From Clostridiales bacterium (GTDB lineage Bacteria > Bacillota > Clostridia > Christensenellales > Aristaeellaceae): DNA of 15,626 bases. The notes beneath the pieces were generated by a model that saw nothing but the letters and a program-made list of their open reading frames with translations, was not told the origin of the DNA and did not search any database. The DNA lies in NCBI GenBank assembly GCA_004557805.1, contig SFFS01000050.1, positions 1 through 15,626 on the forward strand. Direction: 5' to 3'. The first letter of the stretch is position 1, and the number at the start of each line of letters is the position of its first letter. This document shows positions 1-7,323 of the stretch, piece after piece. The position numbers were made by a program, and so were the translations under genes.

Positions 1-1592
1 GCGAGGCGCTCTGGCGCGAATACCTCGGATTCATGGATTTGGATCTGGAAGGGTATATGGCGATTCAGAATCGGCTGATGCTCGAGCAGATCGGCGCATG
101 GTGCAGAAGCGGACTGGGGAAGCGCATCCTCGGCGGCGCAGCCGCGCCGGAATCGATCGACGACTTCCGCAAAACCGTCCCGCTGACGACGTATGACGAT
201 TACGCCGATATCCTCCTGCAAAAGCGCGACGATGATCTTCCCGAGCCTGCGGCTATCTGGATCAAGACCACCTGGGAGGGCGGCAAGCACCCCGTCAAGG
301 TTGCGCCCTATACGCAGGGGATGCTCGACACATATCGCATCAACATGGGCGCGTGCCTGATGATGTTCGGCGCGACGGGCAAGGGCAGGTTCAGCGTGGG
401 CAAGCGCATTCTTTCCGGGTTTGCGCCGCTGCCTTACGCGACGGGCCTGATGGGCCTGATGCTGCGCCAGGAGACGGACATGCGATTCCTTCCGCCGTAT
501 GAGATCGGCAAGGATCTTTCCTTCTCCAAGCAGACGAAACTCGGTTTTAAAATGGCGCTGGACGAGGGCATGGACTATCTGTTCAGCATGGGCTCGGTGG
601 CCTATTGCATCAGCCGGATGCTGACGGTTCCGGGCAAACGCCGCGGCGGCGCGAAACTATCGCCGCGCGTTATGCTGCGCTATCTGCGGGCCAAGGCGCG
701 CTGTGCGCGCGAAAACCGTGAAATGCTGCCCCGGGATCTGTTCAGCCTGACCTCGCTCGTGTGCGCGGGCACGGATAACGCCTGCTATAAGGACGATCTG
801 GAGGCCATGTGGGGCGTGCGCCCGATGGAGCTGTTCGCCGGAACGGAACCGACGCTGATCGGCGTTGAGACATGGAACCGGAACGGGCTGTATTTCTTCC
901 CGGATCCCTGCTTCTATGAATTCCTGCCGCTGGACGAGGCGGAGAAACTGGAAGCCAACGCGGCCTATACGCCCGCGACGGTGCTGATGGACGGCGTGAC
1001 GGCGGGCGAAAAATACGAACTGATTATTTCCGTGCTCAAGGGCGGCGCGTTCGCGCGCTATCGCACGGGCGACGTATATTGCTGCGAGGGCGTGGGTTCG
1101 CGCGAGGATCAGACGCTGCTGCCGCGCTTCCGCTACATCGACCGGATGCCCGACGTGATCGACATCGCCGGGTTTACGCGCATCACATGCGATTCGATTG
1201 CAAGCGTGATCGAAATGTCGGGCCTGCCCATCGGCGGCTGGTTCGCCGCGAAGGAGCACGACGCGGCGGGGCATCCGCTTCTGCACCTGTATGTTGAGAT
1301 GCAGCCCGGCCGCGCGGTGAACTATGCGCTCACGAGCGAGATTCTCAAGGAGCATCTGGGCATCTATTTCAAATATCTCGACAGCGATTATAAAGACCTG
1401 AAAAAGCTGCTGAACATGGATCCGCTTGAGGTGACGATCCTTACGACGGGAACGTTCGAGCGGTTCGAGCAGGCGAAGGGCAGGCGCATTCGCGCCATCA
1501 ATCCGCCGCGCCTTGATGTGACGGACATGCTGGCCTTCCAGAGCGGAGTGCAGCTCCCGCAAAAATTCTATACGGCGGGAGGCGACGATTGA
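1..1592 (+). CDS. GH3 auxin-responsive promoter family protein (5' partial)
   Basis: Predicted acyl-acid amido synthetase of the ANL adenylating superfamily. In plants GH3 enzymes join amino acids to acyl acids with ATP; the bacterial role is unknown. The frame is open from base 3 and reads EALWREYLGF before the first ATG at 33. That resembles the N-terminal part of bacterial GH3 proteins, so the true start is probably upstream of the window. The three family motifs are visible. Motif 1 is degenerate (TTWEGGK, 267-287, where an S/T-rich TSGT-like loop is usual), motif 2 is FAGTEPT (from 834), and motif 3 is RYRTGD (1056-1073). No membrane segment or signal peptide is seen in the visible part. 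The stop TGA overlaps the ATG of the next gene by one base, implying translational coupling and a shared operon. The family call is firm; the substrate is unknown. Confidence 0.88.
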   Translation, partial: EALWREYLGFMDLDLEGYMAIQNRLMLEQIGAWCRSGLGKRILGGAAAPESIDDFRKTVPLTTYDDYADILLQKRDDDLPEPAAIWIKTTWEGGKHPVKVAPYTQGMLDTYRINMGACLMMFGATGKGRFSVGKRILSGFAPLPYATGLMGLMLRQETDMRFLPPYEIGKDLSFSKQTKLGFKMALDEGMDYLFSMGSVAYCISRMLTVPGKRRGGAKLSPRVMLRYLRAKARCARENREMLPRDLFSLTSLVCAGTDNACYKDDLEAMWGVRPMELFAGTEPTLIGVETWNRNGLYFFPDPCFYEFLPLDEAEKLEANAAYTPATVLMDGVTAGEKYELIISVLKGGAFARYRTGDVYCCEGVGSREDQTLLPRFRYIDRMPDVIDIAGFTRITCDSIASVIEMSGLPIGGWFAAKEHDAAGHPLLHLYVEMQPGRAVNYALTSEILKEHLGIYFKYLDSDYKDLKKLLNMDPLEVTILTTGTFERFEQAKGRRIRAINPPRLDVTDMLAFQSGVQLPQKFYTAGGDD

Positions 1593-4102
1593 TGGGCAGC
1601 TTTGTCTATATTTCCGTCTCCGCGCTGCTTTGCAGCCTGTTCCTGTTCATCACGTTTATCGCCGCGCGCAAGAACCGCATCATCAACGCGTTCCTGCTGG
1701 TGCTGCTGGCGCTGATCGTGTGGACGGGCTGCTCGGTGTGCATGCGGCTTCAGCTGTGGCCGTCGGTGAAAATCTGGTATGATCTGTCGCTGCTGGGCAT
1801 GTGGATGTTCCCGTGCATGCTGCAATACGTCGTGCGCGCGTTCATGGGCAAGCGGTATCAGAAAACGGACTGGGCCGTGCTGACGCTCGTCGTGAGCGTG
1901 AACATCTACAACATGATTACGCAGCGGCTGCTCGCCGCGCCCACGCCAGTGCCGCAGGCGAACGGCGGCGTGGCGTTTGTCTATACGTTTACGGCGCGGG
2001 TGGCCTATCTGTACGCGATGGGTGTGTTCGCCTATGTGGTGGTGCTGCTGACCATTCTGCGCTACAGCCGCCGCGAGCCGATGGTGGCGCGGCAGTTCCG
2101 CCCGTGCCTGATCGGCATGGGGCTGGTGTTGGCCGGACATTTTCTTATTGCGATTCCGGCGTTCGCCGCGATTCCGCTGGACATGCTGGCCGGGTTCTTC
2201 AACGCCATCTGCATTTTCTACATGCTCTATCAGCGCCGCCTGTTCCGGCTGACGCTGCTGGCTTCGCGCCGAAGCTGCTACATCGTTTCGAGCGTGTTTA
2301 CGTTTATCCTCTTCGGCTATCTCGTAGGCCCCATGCAGCAGGCGATTGCGGGCACGAAGGTGCTGCGCAACTCGAGCATGCTGGCCATTGCCGTGTGCTA
2401 TGCGCTGGCTACGATGCTCGTCAGCGCGCTGATGAAAAAGCTGATCGATCAGCTCTTCGTGCGCGATGAAAAATCGCAGGAAAAGCTGATGGAGGAGTTC
2501 AGCCTGGCCGTCTCCAAGAGCCTGAGCGTGGAAGAAATCCTCGACCGGCTCATTTCTACGGTGCAGGAGGCGCTGGGCGTGAAGCGCATGTCCGTGTGCA
2601 TGCTCGATGAAAGCGGCTGCTATCGCATTGCGCGTGGCAGCGATCCGCTTGAAAAATCCGAAGTAATCTTCTCTAAAGACAATCCGATCATTGAATATCT
2701 CCGCAAAAACGACGGCTGCCTGATGACGCAGGATATGTACGCCGTGCCGGGTTATCGCTCCCTGTGGGAGGAAGAGAAAAAGCTGCTGGCGCAGATGGGG
2801 GTGAAATGTTTCGTGCCGCTTCGCGATGCAGACGAGCTGGTCGGCGTGGCGCTGCTTTCGGAGAAGGATCGCGCGAAGCGCTATACTTATGCTGATGAGA
2901 GCTTCCTCTCCAGCGTGCGCTCCGTAGCGTCCATCGCGCTGAAAAACGCGAACCTGTACGAAAAGGCGTATCTTGACGCGCGTACCGACGATCTGACGGG
3001 GCTTCTGAACCGCAAGTATTTCCATGAGGAATTAAAGACCGCGTTTGAGCGCTATAAGGACAGCTGCATTTCGCTGATGATCCTCAACGTGGATGACTTC
3101 AAGCTCTATAATCAGCTTTACGGCAACCAGAACGGCGATCTTGCGCTGAAGACGATTGCCGGCATTATCTGCGGAGCGGTGGGGGAAAGCGGCGTCGCCG
3201 CGCGCTACAGCGGAAAGGAATTCGCCGTAATCCTGCCCGGCGTAGACGTAGTGACGGCCAAGCGCTTCGCCAATAACATCCGCGAACGGCTGGCGGGCGA
3301 GAACCGCGGCAGCGGCGAGTATCTGTTCAAGACGCTGACGGTCAGCGTGGGCATCTGTGCCGCGCCCTATGGCGCCGTAACCTATAAGCAGCTGCTGAAC
3401 AACGCGGAGCAGGCGGTCTATCAGGTAAAGCGTTCGGGCAAGAACAACGTGATGATTTTCGCCGCGGCGGAGGATTCCTCGCAGGCGCTTTCGCGCCCGC
3501 GGAAGAACATGCAGGAAGTCTATTCCGAGTATGCCTCTACGATTTACGCGCTCACTGCGGCGATCGACGCGAAGGATCACTATACGTTCAAGCATTCCAA
3601 GAATGTGGCGTATTACGCCACGAAGCTGGCTGCCGCCGTGGGACTGGACGCGAACAGCGTGGAGATTATCAACGAGGCGGCGCTGCTGCACGATGTGGGC
3701 AAGATTGGCGTGTCGGAATCGATCCTCAACAAGCAGGGGCCGCTGACCGATGCGGAATATGAGGAAATGAAGAAGCACGTCGATCATTCCGTGGGCATCA
3801 TCCGCTATCTGCCGTCGCTCGATTTCGTCATTCCAGCGGTTATCGGCCATCACGAGCGCTACGACGGTACGGGCTATCCGCGGCGCGTGGCGGGGGAGGA
3901 TATTCCGCTTTCGGCGCGCATTCTGTGCGTAGCCGACTCGTTTGATGCAATGACGAGCGACCGCGTATACAAGAAGGCGTATCCGGTCGATTACGCGCTG
4001 TCAATGCTCGAAAAGCAGGCGGGCAAGCAGTTCGATCCGCGGCTGGCGCGCGTGTTTGTTGAGGAGTTCCGGCGGGGAAATATCGTGCTGCAAAACATGT
4101 GA
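1592..4102 (+). CDS. Membrane 7TM-type sensor with GAF, degenerate GGDEF and HD-GYP domains
   Basis: Predicted membrane-bound c-di-GMP phosphodiesterase of 836 residues. Residues 1-270 hold about eight hydrophobic segments (7TM histidine-kinase-N-like). A GAF domain spans about 305-455, a GGDEF domain about 460-620 and HD-GYP about 643-836. HD-GYP looks intact: HD at 700-701 followed by VGKIG, and HHERYDGTGYP at 753-763. The GGDEF domain is degenerate. The signature reads SGKEF (540-544) and the first metal ligand is Asn499 (LNVDDF) instead of Asp. The guanine-contacting Asn and Asp (FKLYNQLYGNQNGD) are retained. It is therefore probably not a cyclase but may bind GTP and regulate the phosphodiesterase. 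The start is ATG at 1592, overlapping the GH3 stop, 9 nt after GGGAGG (1577-1582). A TTG at 1589 is the alternative. A terminator follows directly. Confidence 0.9.
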   Translation: MGSFVYISVSALLCSLFLFITFIAARKNRIINAFLLVLLALIVWTGCSVCMRLQLWPSVKIWYDLSLLGMWMFPCMLQYVVRAFMGKRYQKTDWAVLTLVVSVNIYNMITQRLLAAPTPVPQANGGVAFVYTFTARVAYLYAMGVFAYVVVLLTILRYSRREPMVARQFRPCLIGMGLVLAGHFLIAIPAFAAIPLDMLAGFFNAICIFYMLYQRRLFRLTLLASRRSCYIVSSVFTFILFGYLVGPMQQAIAGTKVLRNSSMLAIAVCYALATMLVSALMKKLIDQLFVRDEKSQEKLMEEFSLAVSKSLSVEEILDRLISTVQEALGVKRMSVCMLDESGCYRIARGSDPLEKSEVIFSKDNPIIEYLRKNDGCLMTQDMYAVPGYRSLWEEEKKLLAQMGVKCFVPLRDADELVGVALLSEKDRAKRYTYADESFLSSVRSVASIALKNANLYEKAYLDARTDDLTGLLNRKYFHEELKTAFERYKDSCISLMILNVDDFKLYNQLYGNQNGDLALKTIAGIICGAVGESGVAARYSGKEFAVILPGVDVVTAKRFANNIRERLAGENRGSGEYLFKTLTVSVGICAAPYGAVTYKQLLNNAEQAVYQVKRSGKNNVMIFAAAEDSSQALSRPRKNMQEVYSEYASTIYALTAAIDAKDHYTFKHSKNVAYYATKLAAAVGLDANSVEIINEAALLHDVGKIGVSESILNKQGPLTDAEYEEMKKHVDHSVGIIRYLPSLDFVIPAVIGHHERYDGTGYPRRVAGEDIPLSARILCVADSFDAMTSDRVYKKAYPVDYALSMLEKQAGKQFDPRLARVFVEEFRRGNIVLQNM

Positions 4103-4117
4103 GAACCAGACAGAAGA

Positions 4118-4148
4118 AAGCCGGAGGCGAACGCTTCCGGCTTTTTTT
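4118..4148 (+). terminator. Intrinsic terminator of the GH3/HD-GYP operon
   Basis: A 12-bp stem with one G-U pair (AAGCCGGAGGCG, 4118-4129, with CGCTTCCGGCTT, 4132-4143) has its T run at 4142-4148. It starts 15 bases after the HD-GYP stop codon. Confidence 0.9.
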
Positions 4149-4173
4149 GCATGAGAAACGGAACGGTTTTTTC

Positions 4174-4189
4174 GCGGCGCAAGCGCCGC
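4174..4189. repeat. GGCGC/GCGCC palindrome preceded by a T tract
   Basis: GCGGCGC-AA-GCGCCGC is a perfect 7-bp palindrome preceded on the plus strand by six T (4167-4172). No T run follows it in either direction, so it is not a standard terminator. Similar palindromes occur at 7249-7265 and 12118-12134. Confidence 0.45.
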
Positions 4190-4238
4190 TGAAGAAACGC
4201 GGGCGGAGGCAGCTGAGGCGCGGACGCGCCCGAACGGA

Positions 4239-4254
4239 ATTTGTGGTCACAAAT
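4239..4254. promoter_or_regulatory. Perfect dyad ATTTGTG-GT-CACAAAT, candidate operator
   Basis: Two perfect 7-bp arms around a 2-bp centre, AT-rich inside a GC-rich stretch and just upstream of the ncRNA candidate. It could be a repressor site controlling that RNA or a hairpin at its 5' end. I found no clear sigma-A -35/-10 pair beside it. The centre spacing does not fit the CRP/FNR pattern. Confidence 0.4.
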
Positions 4255-4256
4255 CA

Positions 4257-4494
4257 TGATTGCCGGCATAGCCGGAGGCTTGACGAAGCCCTGTAAGGGC
4301 ATATTGCCGCCGGCGCTCACGCGCTCTGAACTTCCAACTTTTGCGCCGCCTGCCCTATCGCTGCTTAAAGCAGTTGAATACTTCTATTGCAGGGCTGCAT
4401 AGGATCACTGTCTACTTATCGGAACTGGGTTAACGAATAGATTCATAGCTTTAAGCTTTCCGGAACCCCCGCTCAAAGTGGGGGTTTTCTTTTT
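4257..4494 (+). ncRNA. Structured non-coding RNA candidate (raiA-motif-like?)
   Basis: This coding-free stretch of about 240 nt differs in composition from its GC-rich neighbours and is dense in local helices. They are CCGGC-ATA-GCCGG (4263-4275), GGCTT-GACG-AAGCC (4277-4290), an overlapping alternative CCCT-GTA-AGGG (4289-4299), GGC-ATATT-GCC (4298-4308), GCGC-TCAC-GCGC (4313-4324) and CTGC-TTAAA-GCAG (about 4361-4373). The last is enclosed by CCTAT and ATAGG. CGGAA/TTCCG brackets an AT-rich segment near 4420-4462. The 3' end is a strong intrinsic terminator. No codon-like ORF is present. This layout argues against the single long rod of 6S RNA and against tmRNA, SRP RNA or RNase P, whose signature sequences I do not see. 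My best class guess is the raiA motif (about 210 nt, Firmicutes/Actinobacteria), but I could not match it to a consensus. Existence is fairly likely; class and 5' end are uncertain. Confidence 0.55.
4464..4494 (+). terminator. Intrinsic terminator ending the ncRNA candidate
   Basis: The stem AACCCCCGC (4464-4472) pairs with GTGGGGGTT (4478-4486) with one G-U pair. The loop is TCAAA and the tail is TTTTCTTTTT. No protein gene lies between this and the previous terminator at 4148, so it implies a separate short transcript. Confidence 0.88.
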
Positions 4495-4498
4495 GGAC

Positions 4499-4533
4499 AA
4501 AAAAACAAGCGCCCGAAAAACTTTTCGGGCGCT
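4499..4533 (-). terminator. Intrinsic terminator of the CorC pair
   Basis: A perfect 12-bp stem (AGCGCCCGAAAA, 4508-4519, with TTTTCGGGCGCT, 4522-4533) is followed on the minus strand by a T-rich tract (A run 4499-4505 on plus). It lies just downstream of the transporter stop at 4549 and back to back with the ncRNA terminator. A/T tracts on both sides could make it bidirectional. Confidence 0.88.
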
Positions 4534-4548
4534 ATTTTATGCTTTGCG

Positions 4549-5814
4549 TTATTCTTCCTGCGGCTTCGGCGCTTTTTTGACCAGAACCTTTTCCACGCGC
4601 AGGCCGTCCATTTTCAGCACCGTTACGGTCAGATCCTCAAAGGTGAAGCTATCGCCTGTCTTGGGGAAGCCGCCGAACATTTCCAGCGTCCAGCCGCCGA
4701 CGGTTTCGCTCTCGCAATCGAACGTTTCTTCGTTGCGGCCGACCAGTTCCAGGAAATCGGACATCGACATATCGCCGTCCAGCTCATATTCGCCTTCGGC
4801 CTTCTCGACGACCTCTTCCTCGACGACGTCGTTTTCATCCCAGATATCGCCGACGATCTGCTCCAGCACGTCCTCCATTGAAATTACGCCCAGCGTGCCG
4901 CCGTATTCGTCGGTGACGATGGCCAGGTGCTTCTTCGCGCGCTTGAGGTCTTCCAGCACGCGCGGCAGCTTGATGGTCTTATAGACGTAGAAGGGCTCGA
5001 TCAGGTGCTTGCGGATATCCGGATGCGGATCCTCCGTCAGCGCCTTGAGGAAGCGATTGAGGTAGAGGAAGCCGAGCACGTTATCGAGACTGCCCTCATA
5101 GACCGGCAGACGCGAATACGTGCTGTTTTCGATGGTTTCAAGGATGTCGTCCCATTCGTCTTCGATGTTGATGGCGACCACGTCTACGCGCGCAGTCATC
5201 GCCTCGCTCGCGCTGACGTCCTTGAAATCAAGCGCCGCCTGTAAAAGCTCGGAACGGTCTTCATCCAGAACGTCCTCGTCCTCCGCGGTTTCGATGATCG
5301 ATTGCAGTTCTTCTACGGCAGCGTCGCTGCTGTCGTCGTCCGTGCCGTGCAGCGGCGTGGTGATGAGCCGAATCAGCGTAACTACCACCCAGATTATGGG
5401 CGTAAGGAGAATGGACAGCAAGCGCACCGGCGCGGCAAAACGGAGCGCGAGGCTGGTCGCATTTTTCTTGGCGACAATTTTCGGCATCGTTTCGCCGAAA
5501 ATGATGACAAGAATCGTGATGACGATTGTGGCGACCCACGTCCATTTATCGGTTTTTGTCAGCAGCAGCACCAGAACCGATGCAATCGAGCTCATGCCGA
5601 TGTTGACGAGGTTGTTGCCGATGAGAATTGCCGAAAGCGAATTATCAAAATGATCGAGGATGTACAGCGCGATCTTCGCCGCGCGGGAGCCGTCCTCCGC
5701 AGCCGATTCCAGCCGCATGCGGTTGGCCGAGGAAAAGCTCATTTCCGATGCGGAAAAGAACGCCGACAGCGCGATCAGCGCGGCGATGCAGACAAAATAA
5801 AGCGGAACGCTCAC
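4549..5814 (-). CDS. CNNM/HlyC/CorC family divalent-ion transporter (second of pair)
   Basis: Predicted membrane protein of 421 residues, in a family linked to Mg2+/Co2+ efflux or homeostasis (CorB/CorC, MpfA, eukaryotic CNNM). A DUF21/CNNM membrane domain covers about 1-180, with SASEMSF near the N-terminus and GNNLVNIG at 66-73. Two CBS domains follow at about 203-260 and 278-333 (SRLPVYEG and TDEYGGTLGVISMEDVLEQIVGDIWDE, each partly quoted). A CorC/HlyC C-terminal domain lies at about 341-415. Length is normal for the family. The start is GTG at 5814, overlapping the stop of the upstream paralogue (GTGA), 9 nt after GGGAGG. The frame extends upstream without a stop, but that part lies inside the paralogue. 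The pair is probably co-translated and may form heteromers. Ion specificity cannot be read from sequence. Confidence 0.93.
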   Translation of the reverse strand: MSVPLYFVCIAALIALSAFFSASEMSFSSANRMRLESAAEDGSRAAKIALYILDHFDNSLSAILIGNNLVNIGMSSIASVLVLLLTKTDKWTWVATIVITILVIIFGETMPKIVAKKNATSLALRFAAPVRLLSILLTPIIWVVVTLIRLITTPLHGTDDDSSDAAVEELQSIIETAEDEDVLDEDRSELLQAALDFKDVSASEAMTARVDVVAINIEDEWDDILETIENSTYSRLPVYEGSLDNVLGFLYLNRFLKALTEDPHPDIRKHLIEPFYVYKTIKLPRVLEDLKRAKKHLAIVTDEYGGTLGVISMEDVLEQIVGDIWDENDVVEEEVVEKAEGEYELDGDMSMSDFLELVGRNEETFDCESETVGGWTLEMFGGFPKTGDSFTFEDLTVTVLKMDGLRVEKVLVKKAPKPQEE

Positions 5815-7103
5815 GCTTCTTCGCCTCCCTTCGCGGCTTCCTGCGGCGCCTGCGCCGGACGGCACACCAGCTTCAGGATTCGATGCTGGCGCATCTTGGA
5901 GACCGTCACGTCCAGGCCGCTGCTGGAGAACGAATCGCGCTCGCTCGGGATACGGTCGAAGTGTTCGTAGGCCCATTCGCCCATCAGCTTGTGCTCGAGG
6001 CTTTCATCTTCGTCCGGAAGCTCCAGATCGAGCTTATCGAATACCTCGCCGACCGTCAGATCCGCGTCCACCTCATAGCGGCCGCCGCCCAGCGGAACGA
6101 AGCTCTCCTCTACGACGTCGTCCTCATCCCAGATTTCGCCGACGAGCTCTTCGACAATATCCTCGATGGTGACGAGCCCCAGCGTGCCGCCGTAATTATC
6201 GGTGACGATGGCCAGGTTCAGCTTTTTCGAGCTCATGATCGTCAGCAACTCGTCGATTTTCATGCTCTGATGCACGAAATACGGTTCGCCCATCAGCGCA
6301 CGCAGGTCGGTTTTTTCGCCGTCGTGCAGCCAGGCCTTGATGTATTTACGAATCTGAATCACGCCGATGATATGATCCATGTTTTCTTCATAGACCGGCA
6401 GACGGCTGTGATTCTGCTTGCGGATGAAATCGATCGTTTTCGCGGCGTCCCACGCCACGTCGATGGCGGCCATGTCCACGCGCGCGGTCAGCACGGTTTC
6501 GACGGTCAGCTCGGAAAACTCCAGCGCCGAGCTCATCAGTTCGCCCTGATCGGTGGCGAGCGTGCCCTCGTCCGTCATATCCTCGATGATGTCGTACAGC
6601 TCGTCTTCGGTCACGGAGACTTCGTTTTCACCGTGGAAGCGCTTCGCCGCCGCGTTGCCAATGGCGGTGAGCACCTTCGAGAGTGGCCCGAAAACGGTCA
6701 TGAAAAAGCAGAGCAGTCCCGCCGTTTGCAGGCAGAGCGGCTCACTGTATTTTTTCGCAACGCTTTTGGGCAGCATTTCGCCGAAGAAAAACACCGCAAT
6801 CGTCGTTACGAGCGTCGCGGCGGCAACAATAGAAAGACCCCATGTACGGGTCACAATGACCGTCACAAGGGAACCGATGGAAATATGGATGATGTTTGTG
6901 CCGATGAGAATGGTGGAAATCGCTCTGTCGAAGTTGTCAAGCACGTAAAGGGCGCTTTTTGCCTTCGTTTCGCCGCGCTCCTGACGAACCTTCAGTTTCG
7001 TCCGGGAGACGGAAGCAAACGATGTTTCCGCCACGGCAAAATACGCGGCGAAAGCAAGAAGAAACAGACAGGCAAAAAGCATCAATCGACTGCCAGCGTC
7101 CAT
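5811..7103 (-). CDS. CNNM/HlyC/CorC family divalent-ion transporter (first of pair)
   Basis: Paralogue of its downstream neighbour, 430 residues. The order is a DUF21/CNNM membrane domain (about 1-190, with AVAETSF and GTNIIHI), two CBS domains (about 205-325, with SRLPVYEE and TDNYGGTLGLVTIEDIVEEL), then a CorC/HlyC domain (about 345-420). It is the first gene of a two-gene operon with a clear promoter about 50 bases upstream. ATG at 7103 is the first start after an in-frame stop, but its AGGAG is about 14 nt away. ATG at 7082 (residue 8) is an alternative. The two proteins share architecture but clearly differ in sequence, which suggests an old tandem duplication. Confidence 0.92.
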   Translation of the reverse strand: MDAGSRLMLFACLFLLAFAAYFAVAETSFASVSRTKLKVRQERGETKAKSALYVLDNFDRAISTILIGTNIIHISIGSLVTVIVTRTWGLSIVAAATLVTTIAVFFFGEMLPKSVAKKYSEPLCLQTAGLLCFFMTVFGPLSKVLTAIGNAAAKRFHGENEVSVTEDELYDIIEDMTDEGTLATDQGELMSSALEFSELTVETVLTARVDMAAIDVAWDAAKTIDFIRKQNHSRLPVYEENMDHIIGVIQIRKYIKAWLHDGEKTDLRALMGEPYFVHQSMKIDELLTIMSSKKLNLAIVTDNYGGTLGLVTIEDIVEELVGEIWDEDDVVEESFVPLGGGRYEVDADLTVGEVFDKLDLELPDEDESLEHKLMGEWAYEHFDRIPSERDSFSSSGLDVTVSKMRQHRILKLVCRPAQAPQEAAKGGEEA

Positions 7104-7151
7104 TATGGACTATCACGCTCCTGTGTAGGCCAAAGCCCAATATATTATGGT

Positions 7152-7180
7152 AATATAGCACAAAGCAATATGCTTGTCAA
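7152..7180 (-). promoter_or_regulatory. Sigma-A promoter of the CorC pair
   Basis: On the minus strand, -35 TTGACA (7180-7175, perfect consensus), 17-bp spacer, -10 TATATT (7157-7152). Transcription should start near 7145, giving a leader of about 40 nt with no room for a Mg2+ riboswitch. Confidence 0.88.
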
Positions 7181-7199
7181 CATGCGGACGCAGTTTGCG

Positions 7200-7265
7200 C
7201 GTCCGCCCCGCAAAACGGACGAAAAACGCGGCGCGGACCGGTTTTTCAGGGGCGCGCCGCGCCCC
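7200..7265. repeat. Cluster of GC-rich hairpins in the CorC/lipoprotein spacer
   Basis: Two inverted repeats sit between the lipoprotein terminator and the CorC promoter. They are CGTCCG-N10-CGGACG (7200-7221) and GGGGCGC-GCC-GCGCCCC (7249-7265), the latter preceded by five T on the plus strand. Neither is followed by a T run, so neither is a standard terminator. I see no gene in the 7104-7323 spacer. Confidence 0.5.
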
Positions 7266-7268
7266 GAT

Positions 7269-7309
7269 AAAAAAACGGCCGCCCGGGACAGCGAAGCCTC
7301 CCGGACGGC
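7269..7309 (-). terminator. Intrinsic terminator of the lipoprotein gene
   Basis: On the minus strand GCCGTCCGGGA (7309-7299) pairs with TCCCGGGCGGC (7288-7278) with one G-U pair, followed by seven T. It lies 14 bases past the lipoprotein stop. Confidence 0.88.
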
Positions 7310-7323
7310 GCGCGGCTTTGCGC

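Noticed and set aside
657..1562. 301-residue minus-strand open frame
   Set aside because: Antisense to the GH3 gene, rich in Arg/His/Ala with no family pattern and no RBS; a GC-driven shadow.
1568..3025. 485-residue minus-strand open frame
   Set aside because: Lies wholly against the clearly recognised 7TM/GAF/GGDEF/HD-GYP gene; composition is His/Arg/Gln-rich as expected for antisense of GC-rich coding DNA.
4257..4494. 6S RNA, tmRNA, SRP RNA or RNase P RNA as identity of the ncRNA
   Set aside because: There is no single long rod with a central bulge, no tRNA-like end, and none of the signature segments I know for SRP or RNase P. 6S is not fully excluded without a covariance search.
5815..5976. 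Longer start for the downstream CorC gene at 5976
   Set aside because: The extension lies inside the upstream CorC gene and lacks any hydrophobic or family-like sequence; GTG 5814 has a GGGAGG site and a stop/start overlap.
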